Notes: a model not told the origin generated them from the letters alone. A stretch of DNA of 64,000 nt from Microbispora rosea subsp. aerata (GCF_014647835.1 NZ_BMPY01000005.1:124001-188000), one strand, 5' to 3'. Shown: positions 16,630 through 26,174, numbered from the stretch's first letter. A program made the numbers and translations.

Positions 16630-19449
16630 ATGTCGTGTTTGACAGGCGTGCGGTCGAGCCCGTTAAGGGACCATGACAAGTCGAGCCCGTTGCGAGGGCG
16701 TGACACGTCGTGCCCGTTGAGGGGACGTGACAGGGAGTCGGACGCGCTGCGCGGCCTGGTCGACGGGGCCAGGGCCGGTGCGGGCGGATGCCTGCTCCTC
16801 CTCGGCGGGCCGGGCACGGGCAAGACCGCGCTGCTCGACCTCGCCGCCGCGCACGCGGCCGCCGAAGCCCCCGGCGAGCCGGGGCTCCTCGTGCTTCGCA
16901 CCCAGGGGGTCAGAGGCGAGACCCACCTGCCGTACGCCGGGCTGCACGCCCTGCTCGACCCGATCGCCGACCGGCTGAACGAGCCGGACGCCGACGCGCG
17001 GGTGCTCGCCGACGCGCTGCGCACCGGCGCGGGCGCGGGCGGCCTGACGCTGCCCGCCGCGCTGCTGCGGCTCCTGCGGGCCGCCGGACGCCCGGTGCTG
17101 CTGTGCGCAGACGACGTCCAGTGGCTCGACGCCCCCAGCAGGGAGGCGATCTTCTTCGTGGCCCGCAGGGCGCGGGCGGCGCCGCTCGCCGTGCTGGCCG
17201 CCGCCGCGGAGCCCGGCGCCGCCCCGGCCGACCTGCCGCCGCTGCCGCTCGCCCCGCTCGACGAACGGGCGTCCCGGCAGGTGCTGGACGACCTCGTCCC
17301 GGACGGCCTTCCGGGGGACCTGCGGGCGGCGCTGGTCCGGGCGGCCCGGGGCAACCCGCTCGCGCTGGCCGAACTCGCCGGCTCGCTTACCGACGAGCAT
17401 CGCACGGGCGCGGCGCCGCCGCCCGAGACACCGCCGCGGGGCGGGCGTCTGTGGCGGGCGTACGCCGACCGGCTCAGGGACCTGCCCGCCGACACCGCCG
17501 ACCTGGTCCTGCTGGTCGCGGCCGACCCAGGCATCGACGCGGTCACGCTGGTGCGCGCGGCGGAATCGCGCTCCGGGCTGACGGCCCTGGAGGCGGCGGA
17601 GGCCGCGGGCGTGGTCGTGGAGACGCCGGACGGCGGCTACGACCTCGCCGACCCGATCCTGCGGCACGTCGCGTACGCCGAGGCGTCCCTCGCCCGCAGG
17701 CGCGCCGCCCACCGTCTGCTGGCGAGCCTCCTCGACGGGGGCCACCAGCGGCTGCGGCGGGCCTGGCACCGCGCCGCCGCGCTCGACGATCCCCCCGGGC
17801 ACCTGGCCGAGGACCTCGTACGGGCCCTCGCGGCGGCGCCGAAGGCGACGGCCTTCCCCGAGCCGTTCCGCGTCCTCGAACGGGCCGCCGAGCTCACCGA
17901 GCAGGGCGAGGCCAAGGCCGTACGGCTGGTCGCCGCCGCCCGGCACGCCTGGCAGGCGGGGCAGCCGCAGCGGGCGAGGTCGCTGCTGTCCCGCATCGAC
18001 ACGCTGGCGGTCGGCGCCGAGGTGCGCGGCCGGGCCGACCTGGTCAGGGGCAGCCTGGAGCTGCGGGCGGGCAAGACCGACAGCGCCTGCGACACGCTGC
18101 TCGCCGCCGCGGAGCGGCTGCTGCGCACCGACCGCGAGCAGGCCGTACGCGCGCTGGTCCGGGCGGGCGAGGCGAGCTACCTGGCGGGGGACAACCGGCG
18201 GTTCCTGGCGGTGGCACGGCGGGCCGAGGCGCTGCGGCGGCCCGACGACGACCACGTCACGCGGATGGCGCTGGAATATCTCACGGGCATGGCCGCGACG
18301 TTCCGGGGCCGGCACCGGGAGGCGACCGTCTCGCTGCGCCGCGTCGCCGCCGGGGTGATGGGGCCGCCCTCGGCCGCCAGCCCCTCGGTGCTCGTCTGGG
18401 GCGGCGTCGCGAACCTCCTGCTCGGCAACGGCGCCGACGCGCTCACCCTGACGTCCCGTGCGGTCGAGCTCGCGCGTGCCCACGGCGCGGTCGCCAGCAT
18501 GCCGCAGATGCTGGAGATCCTCATCCAGGCCCAGCAGTGGATGGGCCGCTACGACGCGGTGACGGCCAACGCCATGGACGGCCTGCGCCTGGCCCAGGAG
18601 ACGGGCCGGGCCACCAGCGGCGCCCAGCACCTCGCCTGGCTCGCCTTCACCGCCGCCGTCGAAGGCGACGAGGAGACCTGCGCCCTGCGCGCGCAGCGGG
18701 CCGTCGAACTGGCCGCCGCCCACGGCGTCAGCGTGGCCGAGGCGCTCGGCACGCTGGCCCTGGCACACCTGGACGTCGCCGCCGGCCGCCACGCCGACGC
18801 CGTCACCCGCCTGCGCACGGTGGCCCGTACGGGCGACCCCCTCGTCGTACGGGTGATGGCGACGCCGTTGCTCGTCGAGAGCGCCGTACGCACCGGGGAC
18901 ATCACGCAGGCCCGGGACGCGCTGGTCATGCTGGACCGGTGGGCGGCCAGCACCCGCGACCCCGACCGTCTGGCGCTGGCGGCCCGGTGTCACGCGCTGC
19001 TCGCGCCCCCGGCCGAGGCGGGGGAGCGTTTCGCGGAGGCGCTGGAGCTGCACCGTCAGGGCTCGTGCGCGTTCGAGACCGCGCGCACGCGGCTGCTGTA
19101 CGGCGGCATGCTGCGCCGCTCGCGCCGCCCCCGCCTCGCCCGCGAGCACCTGCACGGCGCGCTGGAGACGTTCGAGCGGTACGGCGCCCGCCTGTGGAGC
19201 GAGCACGCCCGCGCCGAGCTGCGGGCGGCGGGGGAGTCGGTGCGGCCCGCCGACTCCCGTCCCGAGCCCGGCCGGCTGCTCACCGCGCAGCAGCTTCAGA
19301 TCGCCACGCTTGTGGCGGAGGGCGCCACGAACCGGGAGGTGGCCGCCCGGCTCTTCATCAGCCCGCGGACGGTCGAGCACCACCTGCGCAACATCTTCGC
19401 CAGGCTCGGCGTGCGCTCCCGAGTCGAACTGACCCGGCTCCTGTCCTAA
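16630..19449 (+). CDS. LAL-family transcriptional regulator (AAA ATPase + LuxR HTH)
   Basis: A 939-residue regulator of the large ATP-binding LuxR type. The Walker A motif GGPGTGKT is at 59-66 and the Walker B region is PVLLCADDVQWLD at about 155-167. A long helical, TPR-like middle follows, and the last 60 residues form a LuxR helix-turn-helix (GATNREVAARLFISPRTVEH, then NIFARLGVRSRVEL). LAL proteins usually activate neighbouring catabolic or secondary-metabolite genes in response to ligand and ATP. The start is uncertain: ATG at 16630 has no clear ribosome site, and the first 34 residues are three copies of a nine-residue unit (see the 27-bp repeat), so a later TTG within the third copy may be the true start. 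It stands alone and faces the secreted hydrolase downstream. Confidence 0.9.
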   Translation: MSCLTGVRSSPLRDHDKSSPLRGRDTSCPLRGRDRESDALRGLVDGARAGAGGCLLLLGGPGTGKTALLDLAAAHAAAEAPGEPGLLVLRTQGVRGETHLPYAGLHALLDPIADRLNEPDADARVLADALRTGAGAGGLTLPAALLRLLRAAGRPVLLCADDVQWLDAPSREAIFFVARRARAAPLAVLAAAAEPGAAPADLPPLPLAPLDERASRQVLDDLVPDGLPGDLRAALVRAARGNPLALAELAGSLTDEHRTGAAPPPETPPRGGRLWRAYADRLRDLPADTADLVLLVAADPGIDAVTLVRAAESRSGLTALEAAEAAGVVVETPDGGYDLADPILRHVAYAEASLARRRAAHRLLASLLDGGHQRLRRAWHRAAALDDPPGHLAEDLVRALAAAPKATAFPEPFRVLERAAELTEQGEAKAVRLVAAARHAWQAGQPQRARSLLSRIDTLAVGAEVRGRADLVRGSLELRAGKTDSACDTLLAAAERLLRTDREQAVRALVRAGEASYLAGDNRRFLAVARRAEALRRPDDDHVTRMALEYLTGMAATFRGRHREATVSLRRVAAGVMGPPSAASPSVLVWGGVANLLLGNGADALTLTSRAVELARAHGAVASMPQMLEILIQAQQWMGRYDAVTANAMDGLRLAQETGRATSGAQHLAWLAFTAAVEGDEETCALRAQRAVELAAAHGVSVAEALGTLALAHLDVAAGRHADAVTRLRTVARTGDPLVVRVMATPLLVESAVRTGDITQARDALVMLDRWAASTRDPDRLALAARCHALLAPPAEAGERFAEALELHRQGSCAFETARTRLLYGGMLRRSRRPRLAREHLHGALETFERYGARLWSEHARAELRAAGESVRPADSRPEPGRLLTAQQLQIATLVAEGATNREVAARLFISPRTVEHHLRNIFARLGVRSRVELTRLLS
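16654..16734 (+). repeat. Three tandem 27-bp repeats at the LAL gene start
   Basis: Imperfect copies lie at 16654-16680, 16681-16707 and 16708-16734, each beginning TCGAGCCCGTT or TCGTGCCCGTT and ending near TGACA(A/C/G)G. Being 27 bp they keep the frame and would encode SSPLRDHDK, SSPLRGRDT and SCPLRGRDR. The third copy matches the normal LAL N-terminus (GRDRE); the other two look like duplications, or like operator direct repeats if translation starts later. Confidence 0.8.
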
Positions 19450-19839
19450 GACGGTCGCCTAGGTGACTAGTGGGGTGGTGGTCGGCGGGGCTACCTGTCA
19501 GCGGTCGCCTTGGTGGGTGGCGCGCTGGCTGGTTGGCGGGGACGGCCGGCAGGGTTGGGCGGCACGCGGAGTGAGTGGTTGGGTGGGGCGGCTGGTCGGC
19601 GGTCGCCTTGGCGGGTGGCGGCGCTGCTGTTGGCGGATCGGTGGTGTCGGCGGAGCCGGCAACCGGCGGGCCGCGTGGGTGGCGGGGGCAGCGGGTGGCG
19701 GGGCCGGTGGCCGGCGGAGGCTGGTGATTTCACCGATGCGCGTGCGGGCGTGTCAGGGCCACAGTGACGGCAGTCATACCGTTCGCGGGGACCGGCCCGC
19801 GCGGCCGGTTCCACTCCTACCCCCAGGGAGTGCATCGAC
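19450..19839. other. G-rich non-coding region with repeats
   Basis: About 390 bases between the LAL gene and the secreted hydrolase. The + strand is strongly G over C. A block beginning GGTCGCCTTGG recurs at 19502 and 19605, each time followed by GGGTGG and then GCTGGTTGGCGG-like sequence. Clustered GGG/GGGG runs at about 19676-19710 could form a G-quadruplex. No gene is seen. The promoter of the hydrolase should be near the 3' end, but none is convincing. Confidence 0.5.
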
Positions 19840-20730
19840 GTGCCGACACACCCCCCAACCTCCCCCCTGCGACGCGTGTTCTCCGTCGTCACGACGCTCG
19901 CGTCCGCCGTGGTGCTCGCGTTGTCCGGCGGCCTGCTCACCGCTCCCGCCGCCCACGCCGCCGTACACGGCCCCGACCCGACCGACGCGCTCCTGGAGGC
20001 GTCGCGCGGGCCGTACGCCACCGCGCAGATCGACGTGTCGGCGCTGGCCGTGAGCGGCTTCGGCGGCGGGACCATCTACTACCCGACCACCACGTCGGAA
20101 GGGACGTTCGGCGGCGTGGCCATCGCCCCCGGATACACCGCCGACAAGTCCAGCCTCGCCTGGCTCGCCGCCCGGCTCGCCTCGCACGGCTTCGTGGTGT
20201 TCAACATCGACACGCTGACCCGGCTCGACCAGCCCGACAGCCGGGGCCGGCAGCTGCTGGCCGCGCTCGACTACCTGACCCAGCGCAGCTCGGTGCGCAG
20301 CCGGGTGGACGCGAGCAGGCTCGGCGTCATGGGCCACTCGATGGGCGGTGGCGGCACTCTTGAGGCCGCCGTTTCCCGGCCGTCCCTGCGGGCCGCCGTC
20401 CCGCTGACGCCGTGGAACCTCGACAAGACCTGGCCGGAGGTGCGGACGCCGACGCTGATCATCGGCGCCGATCTCGACACCATCGCGCCGGTCCTCACGC
20501 ACGCCGAGCCGTTCTACGCCAGCCTGCCCTCCACGCTCGACAAGGCGTACCTGGAGCTGAACAACGCCACCCACTTCGCGCCGAACATCACCGACACCAC
20601 GATCGGCAAGTACGCCGTGGCCTGGATGAAGCGGTTCATCGACGACGACACCCGCTACAACCGCTTCCTGTGCCCCGGCCCCTCCTGGAGCCTGAGCGTG
20701 GAGGAATACCGCAGCACCTGCCCGTTCTGA
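19840..20730 (+). CDS. Secreted polyester hydrolase (cutinase / PET-hydrolase family)
   Basis: A 296-residue alpha/beta hydrolase. Residues 1 to about 41 are a signal peptide ending AAHA. The mature part strongly resembles Thermobifida cutinases: NPTD-like start ([16 protein letters not shown]), [49 protein letters not shown] and a [10 protein letters not shown] end. The expected triad is Ser167 in GHSMGGGG, Asp213 and His245. Trp192 matches the wobbling aromatic residue of the substrate cleft and Tyr99 the oxyanion tyrosine. Cys278 and Cys294 match the conserved C-terminal disulfide. The family hydrolyses cutin, suberin-like esters, triglycerides and often PET; actual activity is not shown by sequence. 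GTG follows AGGGAG with 9-base spacing. Confidence 0.92.
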   Translation: MPTHPPTSPLRRVFSVVTTLASAVVLALSGGLLTAPAAHAAVHGPDPTDALLEASRGPYATAQIDVSALAVSGFGGGTIYYPTTTSEGTFGGVAIAPGYTADKSSLAWLAARLASHGFVVFNIDTLTRLDQPDSRGRQLLAALDYLTQRSSVRSRVDASRLGVMGHSMGGGGTLEAAVSRPSLRAAVPLTPWNLDKTWPEVRTPTLIIGADLDTIAPVLTHAEPFYASLPSTLDKAYLELNNATHFAPNITDTTIGKYAVAWMKRFIDDDTRYNRFLCPGPSWSLSVEEYRSTCPF

Positions 20731-20742
20731 CCTGTCGCCGTA

Positions 20743-20772
20743 CGGACGGCCGCCTGCCCCGGCGGCCGTCCG
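20743..20772 (+). terminator. GC hairpin after the polyester hydrolase gene
   Basis: CGGACGGCCGCC (20743-20754) and GGCGGCCGTCCG (20761-20772) form a perfect 12-bp stem with a 6-base loop, 13 bases after the stop. It lacks a T-tract, as do many terminators in GC-rich actinobacteria. It may also serve the convergent ABC operon ending at 20910. Confidence 0.55.
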
Positions 20773-20909
20773 CGTGCGACCGGCGGGAGGACCAGCTCTG
20801 ACGCTCGGGAGAAGACCTCGATCTCGCACCGGGCACGAGAGCGACCCGGCAGCGAGCCCCTGCGAGGAGGACCGGCACCGGATCCTCGCCGGGTGAGCGG
20901 AGCCGGGAG

Positions 20910-21626
20910 CTAGTCGTCGCCCGCGATGGACAGCGAGCGCAGGCGCCGGCCGGTCCAGACGACGGCGACGACCGTGACGACGACCATCGCCGGCACGGCG
21001 AAGCCGAGCGTCACCTCGGTGGAGAAGAACGGCGACGAGGAGATCTGGTCGGCCAGCGACTGGGCCCACTGCTGGATGGAGAACTTGCGGGCGCCGGGCA
21101 CGTAGCCGCCGACCACGCCCTCCCACACCAGGGCGTAGATGACGCCGACCGCGACCGCGTGCCGGGTGAGCACACCCAGCAGCAGGAACACCGCGGCGTA
21201 CGCGACGCCGCCGAGCACCGCGCCGAGGGTGAAGCCGGCCGCGACGCCCGATTCCGAGCCGATCAGGAGATAGGCGGCGGCGTAGGTCGAGACGGCGGCG
21301 AGCACCGCGATGAGGGAGGCCGCCACCACGAACTTGGTGACGGCGATCACCGGCCGGGAGATCGGCTTGGCCAGCAGGTGGATGATCGTGCCGTCCTCGA
21401 TCTCCGGGGCGATCACGCCCGTCCCGGCGATCAGCCCGAGCAGCGGCAGCATCGTGCCGATCGCGAAGCTCTTCATCAGTGTGACGGCCGTCTGCTCGTC
21501 CTGGCCGTTGATCAGCCGGAGCAGCGCGGCGAGCGCGACCAGCGCCACCGGCAGCAGGATCAGCAGCCAGATCCGCTTGCGCCCGAGCATGGCGCGGTAG
21601 GTGATGTCCGCCACCACCGTGTTCAT
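20910..21626 (-). CDS. ABC-2 type transporter permease
   Basis: A 238-residue membrane protein with six hydrophobic segments, the first at about 20-38 (WLLILLPVALVALAALLRLI). The sequence APEIEDGTIIHLLAKPISRP is the conserved cytoplasmic loop of ABC-2 permeases that contacts the ATPase. Its ATG (21624-21626) overlaps the stop of the upstream ATPase by the ATGA pattern, so it pairs with the ATPase at 21623-22576. The substrate is unknown. It is the last gene of the four-gene leftward operon. Confidence 0.88.
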   Translation of the reverse strand: MNTVVADITYRAMLGRKRIWLLILLPVALVALAALLRLINGQDEQTAVTLMKSFAIGTMLPLLGLIAGTGVIAPEIEDGTIIHLLAKPISRPVIAVTKFVVAASLIAVLAAVSTYAAAYLLIGSESGVAAGFTLGAVLGGVAYAAVFLLLGVLTRHAVAVGVIYALVWEGVVGGYVPGARKFSIQQWAQSLADQISSSPFFSTEVTLGFAVPAMVVVTVVAVVWTGRRLRSLSIAGDD

Positions 21627-22576
21627 CGAGAGCTCCCGGAGATGAGGTAGGAGAAGACGCTTTCCAGGTCCTCGTCGGTGGGGGAGACCTGCCACAGGTG
21701 CACGCCGAGGTCGCGCGCCGTCCGCGGCAGCAGCGCCGTGAAGCGCGCGTAGTCGGTCACCTGGACCTCGACGCCCTGCTCGGTCAGCGAGACCGCGCTG
21801 GAGCAGGGGTCGCCGATGAGCGCGGCGGCCAGGCGCCGGTCGTCGCTCGACCTGACCCGGAACAGGTGCGGCCGGTCGGCCATGCGCCGCCGGATCTCGC
21901 GGTAGTCGCCCGACGCGGCGTGCCGCCCCGCCACCAGGACCTCGATGTGGTTGGCGACCCGTTCGACCTCTTCGAGGATGTGCGAGCTGAACAGGATCGT
22001 CCGGCCCTCCTCGCCCATGCGGCGTACGAGGTCCATGAGGTGGAGCCGCTGCCGGGGGTCCATGCCGTTGAACGGCTCGTCCAGGAGCAGCACCTGGGGG
22101 TCGTGGACGAGGGCCGCGGCGACCTTCACGCGCTGCCGCATGCCCTTGGAGTACGTCTCGATGCGGCGGCTGGAGGCGTCCGTCATCTCCACCAGGTCGA
22201 GGGCCCGCCGCGCGGCGTCGGCCGGGGAGGGCAGGCCGTGCAGCCGGGCGGACGACAGCACGAACTGCCATCCGGTGAGGAAGCCGTACACGGCCTCCTT
22301 CTCGGGCACCAGGCCGATCTGCCGGTAGATCTCGTGGTTGTGCCAGATGCGCCGGCCGTCGAGCGTCGCCGTGCCGCTGGAGGGCGCGAGAAACCCGGCC
22401 ATCATGTGCAGCAGCGTCGACTTGCCCGCGCCGTTCGGCCCGAGCAGGCCGGTGACACCCGGCCCGATCGTCATCGTGACGTCGTTGACCGCCACGACGT
22501 TGCCGTACCAGCGGGAGACCTGGGTGAGTTCGAGCACACCCTGGCGGGTGGTCACGGGAGAGCTTGTGGTGGTCAC
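21623..22576 (-). CDS. ABC transporter ATP-binding protein
   Basis: A 317-residue ATPase of the ABC-2 exporter class. Walker A is GPNGAGKST, the signature region is YSKGMRQRVKVAAALVHDP, Walker B is VLLLDEPFNGMDP and the switch His is in SSHILEEVE. The signature reads YSKGM instead of LSGGQ, typical for this exporter group. A C-terminal domain of about 90 residues follows. GTG at 22576 overlaps the preceding permease stop as GTGA. Confidence 0.9.
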   Translation of the reverse strand: MTTTSSPVTTRQGVLELTQVSRWYGNVVAVNDVTMTIGPGVTGLLGPNGAGKSTLLHMMAGFLAPSSGTATLDGRRIWHNHEIYRQIGLVPEKEAVYGFLTGWQFVLSSARLHGLPSPADAARRALDLVEMTDASSRRIETYSKGMRQRVKVAAALVHDPQVLLLDEPFNGMDPRQRLHLMDLVRRMGEEGRTILFSSHILEEVERVANHIEVLVAGRHAASGDYREIRRRMADRPHLFRVRSSDDRRLAAALIGDPCSSAVSLTEQGVEVQVTDYARFTALLPRTARDLGVHLWQVSPTDEDLESVFSYLISGSSR

Positions 22577-23439
22577 GACGCCGCCTTTCGGTAGCGCAGG
22601 AGGACGCCCGTCACGGCCAGGGCGACGACCGCCAGCAGGATCAGGCACGACGCGACGCCCGGCGGAGCGGACTCGGTGTTGACGGGCGTGGTGCCGAACA
22701 GGGCCGACTGGGCGTAGTCGACGAGGAAGAACGGGTTGAGGAGCAGGGCCCACCCGGATAGATCGTCGCGCCCCGACGAGATCAGCACGCCGGCGAAGAT
22801 CCCGGAGACGGCGGCGGTGAACATGTAGAACGCGATCACCACCGCGACGCCGAGGCCGCGGCGCGGGGTCAGCGACGCCAGGGCGATGCCCAGGGACGCC
22901 AGCAGCACCGCGTACAGGACCGAGCCGCCCAGCGCGCCGAGATATTCGGCGGTGTGCGGCGGCCCGGGCAGGTCCACCAGCAGTTCGCCGACATACTCGA
23001 TCGTCAGCGGCACCGCCAGCAGCCCGAACAGCGCGACCGCCAGCGCGGCCAGCTTCGCCAGGACGTAGTCGGTCACGGTCAGCGGGCGGGACAGATACAG
23101 CGGCAGCACGCGGAAGCGCAGGTCCGGCGCGACCAGGTACGGCGACTGGGCGGCCAGGAAGATCGCGATCACCGCCTGCATGAAGACGGCGTAGTTCGGA
23201 TAGGGCATGACGAACTGGTTGGCGAGCGCCATCACGCCGACCGACACCACCGTCGGCATCAGCATGATCGCGACGAGCAGCAGCGGCATGATCTTGGCGC
23301 GTATCGTGCGGCCGAGCCCGAACACGCCGCGCAGGCTCTGCACCCCCAGGGCGAGCGCCGCCCTGCCGCGCCCCAGCCGTACGCCGTCGTAGTGGCGGTA
23401 TCCGATGTCGTGGATGACCGCGGTCGGCTCTGTCGTCAT
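22573..23439 (-). CDS. ABC transporter permease
   Basis: A 288-residue membrane protein with about six helices. A cytoplasmic N-terminus ([14 protein letters not shown]) is found in the actinobacterial exporter permeases of this kind. [21 protein letters not shown] is the loop before the third helix. Its ATG (23437-23439) overlaps the first ATPase gene as ATGA, and its TGA overlaps the second ATPase start, so all four genes are translationally coupled. It probably partners the ATPase at 23436-24362. Confidence 0.87.
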   Translation of the reverse strand: MTTEPTAVIHDIGYRHYDGVRLGRGRAALALGVQSLRGVFGLGRTIRAKIMPLLLVAIMLMPTVVSVGVMALANQFVMPYPNYAVFMQAVIAIFLAAQSPYLVAPDLRFRVLPLYLSRPLTVTDYVLAKLAALAVALFGLLAVPLTIEYVGELLVDLPGPPHTAEYLGALGGSVLYAVLLASLGIALASLTPRRGLGVAVVIAFYMFTAAVSGIFAGVLISSGRDDLSGWALLLNPFFLVDYAQSALFGTTPVNTESAPPGVASCLILLAVVALAVTGVLLRYRKAAS

Positions 23440-24362
23440 GCCACCGGCTCCTTGAACACGTCCTCGATGCGGCCCCGGCGCTGCTCCAGCCGCAGGAGGC
23501 TGAGGCCGAGGTCGCAGACGGCGTCGCGTACGGCGTCGTAGGTGCGCTCGGGGTCGTCCGCGGCCACCTGGACCGTCAGCAGCCTGCCCTGCACCGAGAC
23601 GGTCTCGCCGCCGGCGCTGAGACGCTCGGCCAGCCGCTGCTGACCGTCCTCGACCTCCACCGCGATCGTCTGCTCGGCCCGGGTGAACTCCCGGATCGCC
23701 GAGGACCTCAGCAACCGCCCGCCGTCGATGACGATGACGTGGTCGCACACCCGTTCAAGCTCGCCGAGCAGGTGGGAGGTGACCAGCACGCTGATGCCGA
23801 ACTCGGTGCCGATGCGCCGGATCAGCGCGAGCATGTCGTCGCGGCCCTGCGGGTCGAGCCCGTTGGTGGGCTCGTCGAGGAAGACCAGTTTCGGGTCGTG
23901 GACGAGCGCCTGGGCGAGCTTGACCCGCTGCCGCATGCCGGTGGAGTAGCCGCCCATCGGGCGGTAACGCTCCTCGTCGAGCCCGACGTGGCGCAGGGTG
24001 TCGGCGGCGCGCTCCCGGGCGGCCGTACGCGGCAGACCGGACATCTGGGCCATGTGCACCACGAACTCGGTCGCGGACATGTCCGGGGGCAGGCAGTCGT
24101 GCTCGGGCATGTATCCGACGGCCCGCCGGATCTCCAGGCCCTGAGTGGCGGTGTCGAGGCCGAGCACCGTGGCGCGCCCGGAGGTCGGGGAGAGCAGGCC
24201 GAGCAGGATCTTGATCAGCGTCGACTTGCCCGCGCCGTTGGCGCCGACCAGGCCGGTCACGCCGGTTCCGGCCGCGACCGTGAGGTTGTCGAGCGCCGTG
24301 ACGCGAGGGAAGCGCTTGGTCAGCCCCTCGGTCGCGAAGCAATGGGTCGCGCTGGCTGTCAT
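23436..24362 (-). CDS. ABC transporter ATP-binding protein, first gene of operon
   Basis: A 308-residue ATPase. Walker A is GANGAGKST, the signature is [19 protein letters not shown], Walker B is [13 protein letters not shown] and the switch His is in [11 protein letters not shown]-terminal regulatory domain of about 85 residues follows. ATG at 24362 is chosen because TAGTGT (24371-24376 on this strand) sits where a -10 box for a leaderless transcript would be; GTG at 24371 is an alternative start. Two ATPase-permease pairs in one operon could form one heteromeric exporter or two related ones. Confidence 0.88.
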   Translation of the reverse strand: MTASATHCFATEGLTKRFPRVTALDNLTVAAGTGVTGLVGANGAGKSTLIKILLGLLSPTSGRATVLGLDTATQGLEIRRAVGYMPEHDCLPPDMSATEFVVHMAQMSGLPRTAARERAADTLRHVGLDEERYRPMGGYSTGMRQRVKLAQALVHDPKLVFLDEPTNGLDPQGRDDMLALIRRIGTEFGISVLVTSHLLGELERVCDHVIVIDGGRLLRSSAIREFTRAEQTIAVEVEDGQQRLAERLSAGGETVSVQGRLLTVQVAADDPERTYDAVRDAVCDLGLSLLRLEQRRGRIEDVFKEPVA

Positions 24363-24719
24363 GATCTGCACACTACTCGGCGGGGTGCGCCGCGGCCCTC
24401 CCCCTGATGGAGGAACCCGTCTACGCCTCAGGTATGCCCGTCACGCCCGTGACCGACCGGCGCGGTAAGGAGGTTCGCGGACGGAGACGTGGTGGGCGAG
24501 CCGGCGACGGCCGCATCCCGGCGATGCCGGCGGGAGCCGCGTCGTCCCGCGGCGACGGCGATTCGCGGACGCGGGGTACGCGTCCGATTGACGGGCACGG
24601 GATCGCGTCGCGGAGGCGGGATCGCGCGCCGGACGCGGCGTGGTCTCGGTTGCGGTCCCGCCGTTGAGCGCGGTGCGGTCCCGCCCGGGTACGGCGCGGC
24701 TTCGGTCGAGGGCCGCGGC
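24363..24719. other. Non-coding GC-rich gap between the ABC operon and coaA
   Basis: About 350 bases with no supported gene. It should contain the ABC-operon promoter near its left edge; coaA ends at its right edge. The sequence has many CG-rich direct words (GCGGGATCGCG, GGTCCCGCC twice around 24655-24690), but no clear terminator or operator was found. Confidence 0.4.
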
Positions 24720-25643
24720 TCAGGTGCGGCGCAGCCGTACGCGCCTGACCGAGTGGTCGGAGCCCTTGTGCAGGATCAGGTCGGCCCGGTGGCGGGTGGG
24801 GGCGATGTTCTCCACCAGGTTGCGTTCGTTGATCTCCCGCCAGACGTTCTGCGCGAACGCGGTCGCCTCCTCCTCCGACAGCGACGCGATGTGCCGGAAG
24901 TAGGACTTCGGGTCGGAGAAGGCCGTACGGCGCAGCTTGTGGAAGCGCTCGACGTACCAGGTGCGGATGTCCTCGATCCGGGCGTCCACATAAATGGAGA
25001 AGTCGAAGTAGTCGTTGACGGCGAGGGCGTCCGGCGGCGCGGGCTGCAGGACGTTGAGCCCCTCGACGATGAGGATGTCCGGCCGGTCCACCGTCTGCAC
25101 GACTCCCGGCACGATGTCGTACTCCAGGTGGCTGTAGACGGGGGCCTCCACCGAGGGACGGCCCGCCTTCACGTCGGCGACGAAGCTCACCAGCGCCCGC
25201 CGGTCGTAGCTCTCCGGGAAGCCCTTGCGGTGCATGATTCCGCGCTCTTCCAGCACCTTGTTCGGGTACAGGAAGCTGTCGGTGGTGATCAGATCGACGC
25301 GGGGGTGCTCGGGCCAGCGGGCGAGCAGCGCGTGCAGCAGGCGCGCCGTGGTCGACTTGCCGACCGCGACGCTGCCCGCGATGCCCAGCACGTACGGTGG
25401 GGGCGCGCTCTGCTCGCCGAGGAACGCGCCGACGGCCGCGCCGCGCTGCCGCGACCCCGTGAAATGCAGGTTCAGCAGCCGGGTGAGCGGCAGATAGATG
25501 TCGGTGACCTCGGACAGGTCGATTGGATCGTGGACGCCGCGAAGCTCCTCCAGCTCCGCCTCCGTGAGCGTGAGCGGTGTGTTCTTGCGCAGGTCGCTCC
25601 ACTGCTCACGGCTCAGTTCGACGTACGCGTCCCCATCTGCCAC
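24720..25643 (-). CDS. coaA: Type I pantothenate kinase
   Basis: Phosphorylates pantothenate in the first committed step of coenzyme A synthesis and is usually feedback-inhibited by CoA. The 307-residue protein has the P-loop GSVAVGKS at 90-97, the DSFLYPN and [11 protein letters not shown] motifs of the substrate site, and [11 protein letters not shown] followed by [13 protein letters not shown]. It stands alone on the minus strand; its start is only about 135 bases from the distal end of CRISPR array 1. Confidence 0.96.
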   Translation of the reverse strand: MADGDAYVELSREQWSDLRKNTPLTLTEAELEELRGVHDPIDLSEVTDIYLPLTRLLNLHFTGSRQRGAAVGAFLGEQSAPPPYVLGIAGSVAVGKSTTARLLHALLARWPEHPRVDLITTDSFLYPNKVLEERGIMHRKGFPESYDRRALVSFVADVKAGRPSVEAPVYSHLEYDIVPGVVQTVDRPDILIVEGLNVLQPAPPDALAVNDYFDFSIYVDARIEDIRTWYVERFHKLRRTAFSDPKSYFRHIASLSEEEATAFAQNVWREINERNLVENIAPTRHRADLILHKGSDHSVRRVRLRRT

Positions 25644-25778
25644 GACGGCAAGCGTAGCCAGGCCCCCTCGCCTGCCCGCATCGAGGGGCTCGTACGGATC
25701 AAAGCCGATACGCCACCAGGCGTTTCGTGCTCAAAAGCACACAAAAGACCCACCCGTAAGCAGACGGGCCCACCAGGC

Positions 25779-26174
25779 AGAACGATCTCCGCATGCGCGG
25801 GGAGCACGTCCCGATGACCATGCCTGGCGGCAGCGGCAAGGGATCACCTCCGCATGCGCGGGGAGCACAACCCTTCCGGACCGAACACGGCGGGCCAGCA
25901 GGGATCATCCCCGCGTGCGCGGGGAGCACGACAACTTCGGCAGCAACGGCCAGTCGCAGTCGGGATCATCCCCGCGTGCGCGGGGAGCACTCGTCCAGTC
26001 TGCTAGGACCCCCCTAGGAGGCTGGGATCATCCCCGCGTGCGCGGGGAGCACATACCCAGAAGACCCCCCAAAAAGCTGATCTTGGGATCATCCCCGCGT
26101 GCGCGGGGAGCACGCGACCCTGGCGAGGGGATGGGTTTCGACCTTCGGATCATCCCCGCGTGCGCGGGGAGCAC
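25779..26174 (-). CRISPR. CRISPR array 1, type I-E, 7 repeats and 6 spacers
   Basis: Repeats of 28-29 bases are at 25779, 25840, 25901, 25962, 26024, 26085 and 26146 (each 29 long). Spacers are 32 bases, except 33 at 25991-26023. Read on the minus strand the repeat starts GTGCTCCCCGCG, has the palindrome CCCCGCGnnnGCGGGG and ends GGGATGATCCC. The two repeats at the low-coordinate end are degraded (CTCCGCATGCGC in place of CCCCGCGTGCGC), which marks that end as the old, leader-distal end. Transcription should therefore run leftward from the leader beside cas3. The spacers match nothing I could recognise within the window. Confidence 0.97.

Noticed and set aside
16663-19383. A 906-codon open frame antisense to the LAL regulator and an 892-codon frame in the third reading frame
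   Set aside because: Composition is Arg/Gly/Ala shadow type with no motifs, while the LAL frame has Walker and LuxR motifs.
19463-20075. Short open frames in the G-rich gap before the polyester hydrolase
   Set aside because: Low-complexity Gly/Trp/Arg translations without motifs or ribosome sites.
20910-24376. Calling the exporter operon a bacteriocin or antibiotic resistance system
   Set aside because: The ATPases and permeases are generic ABC-2 types, and no biosynthetic or immunity gene is adjacent.
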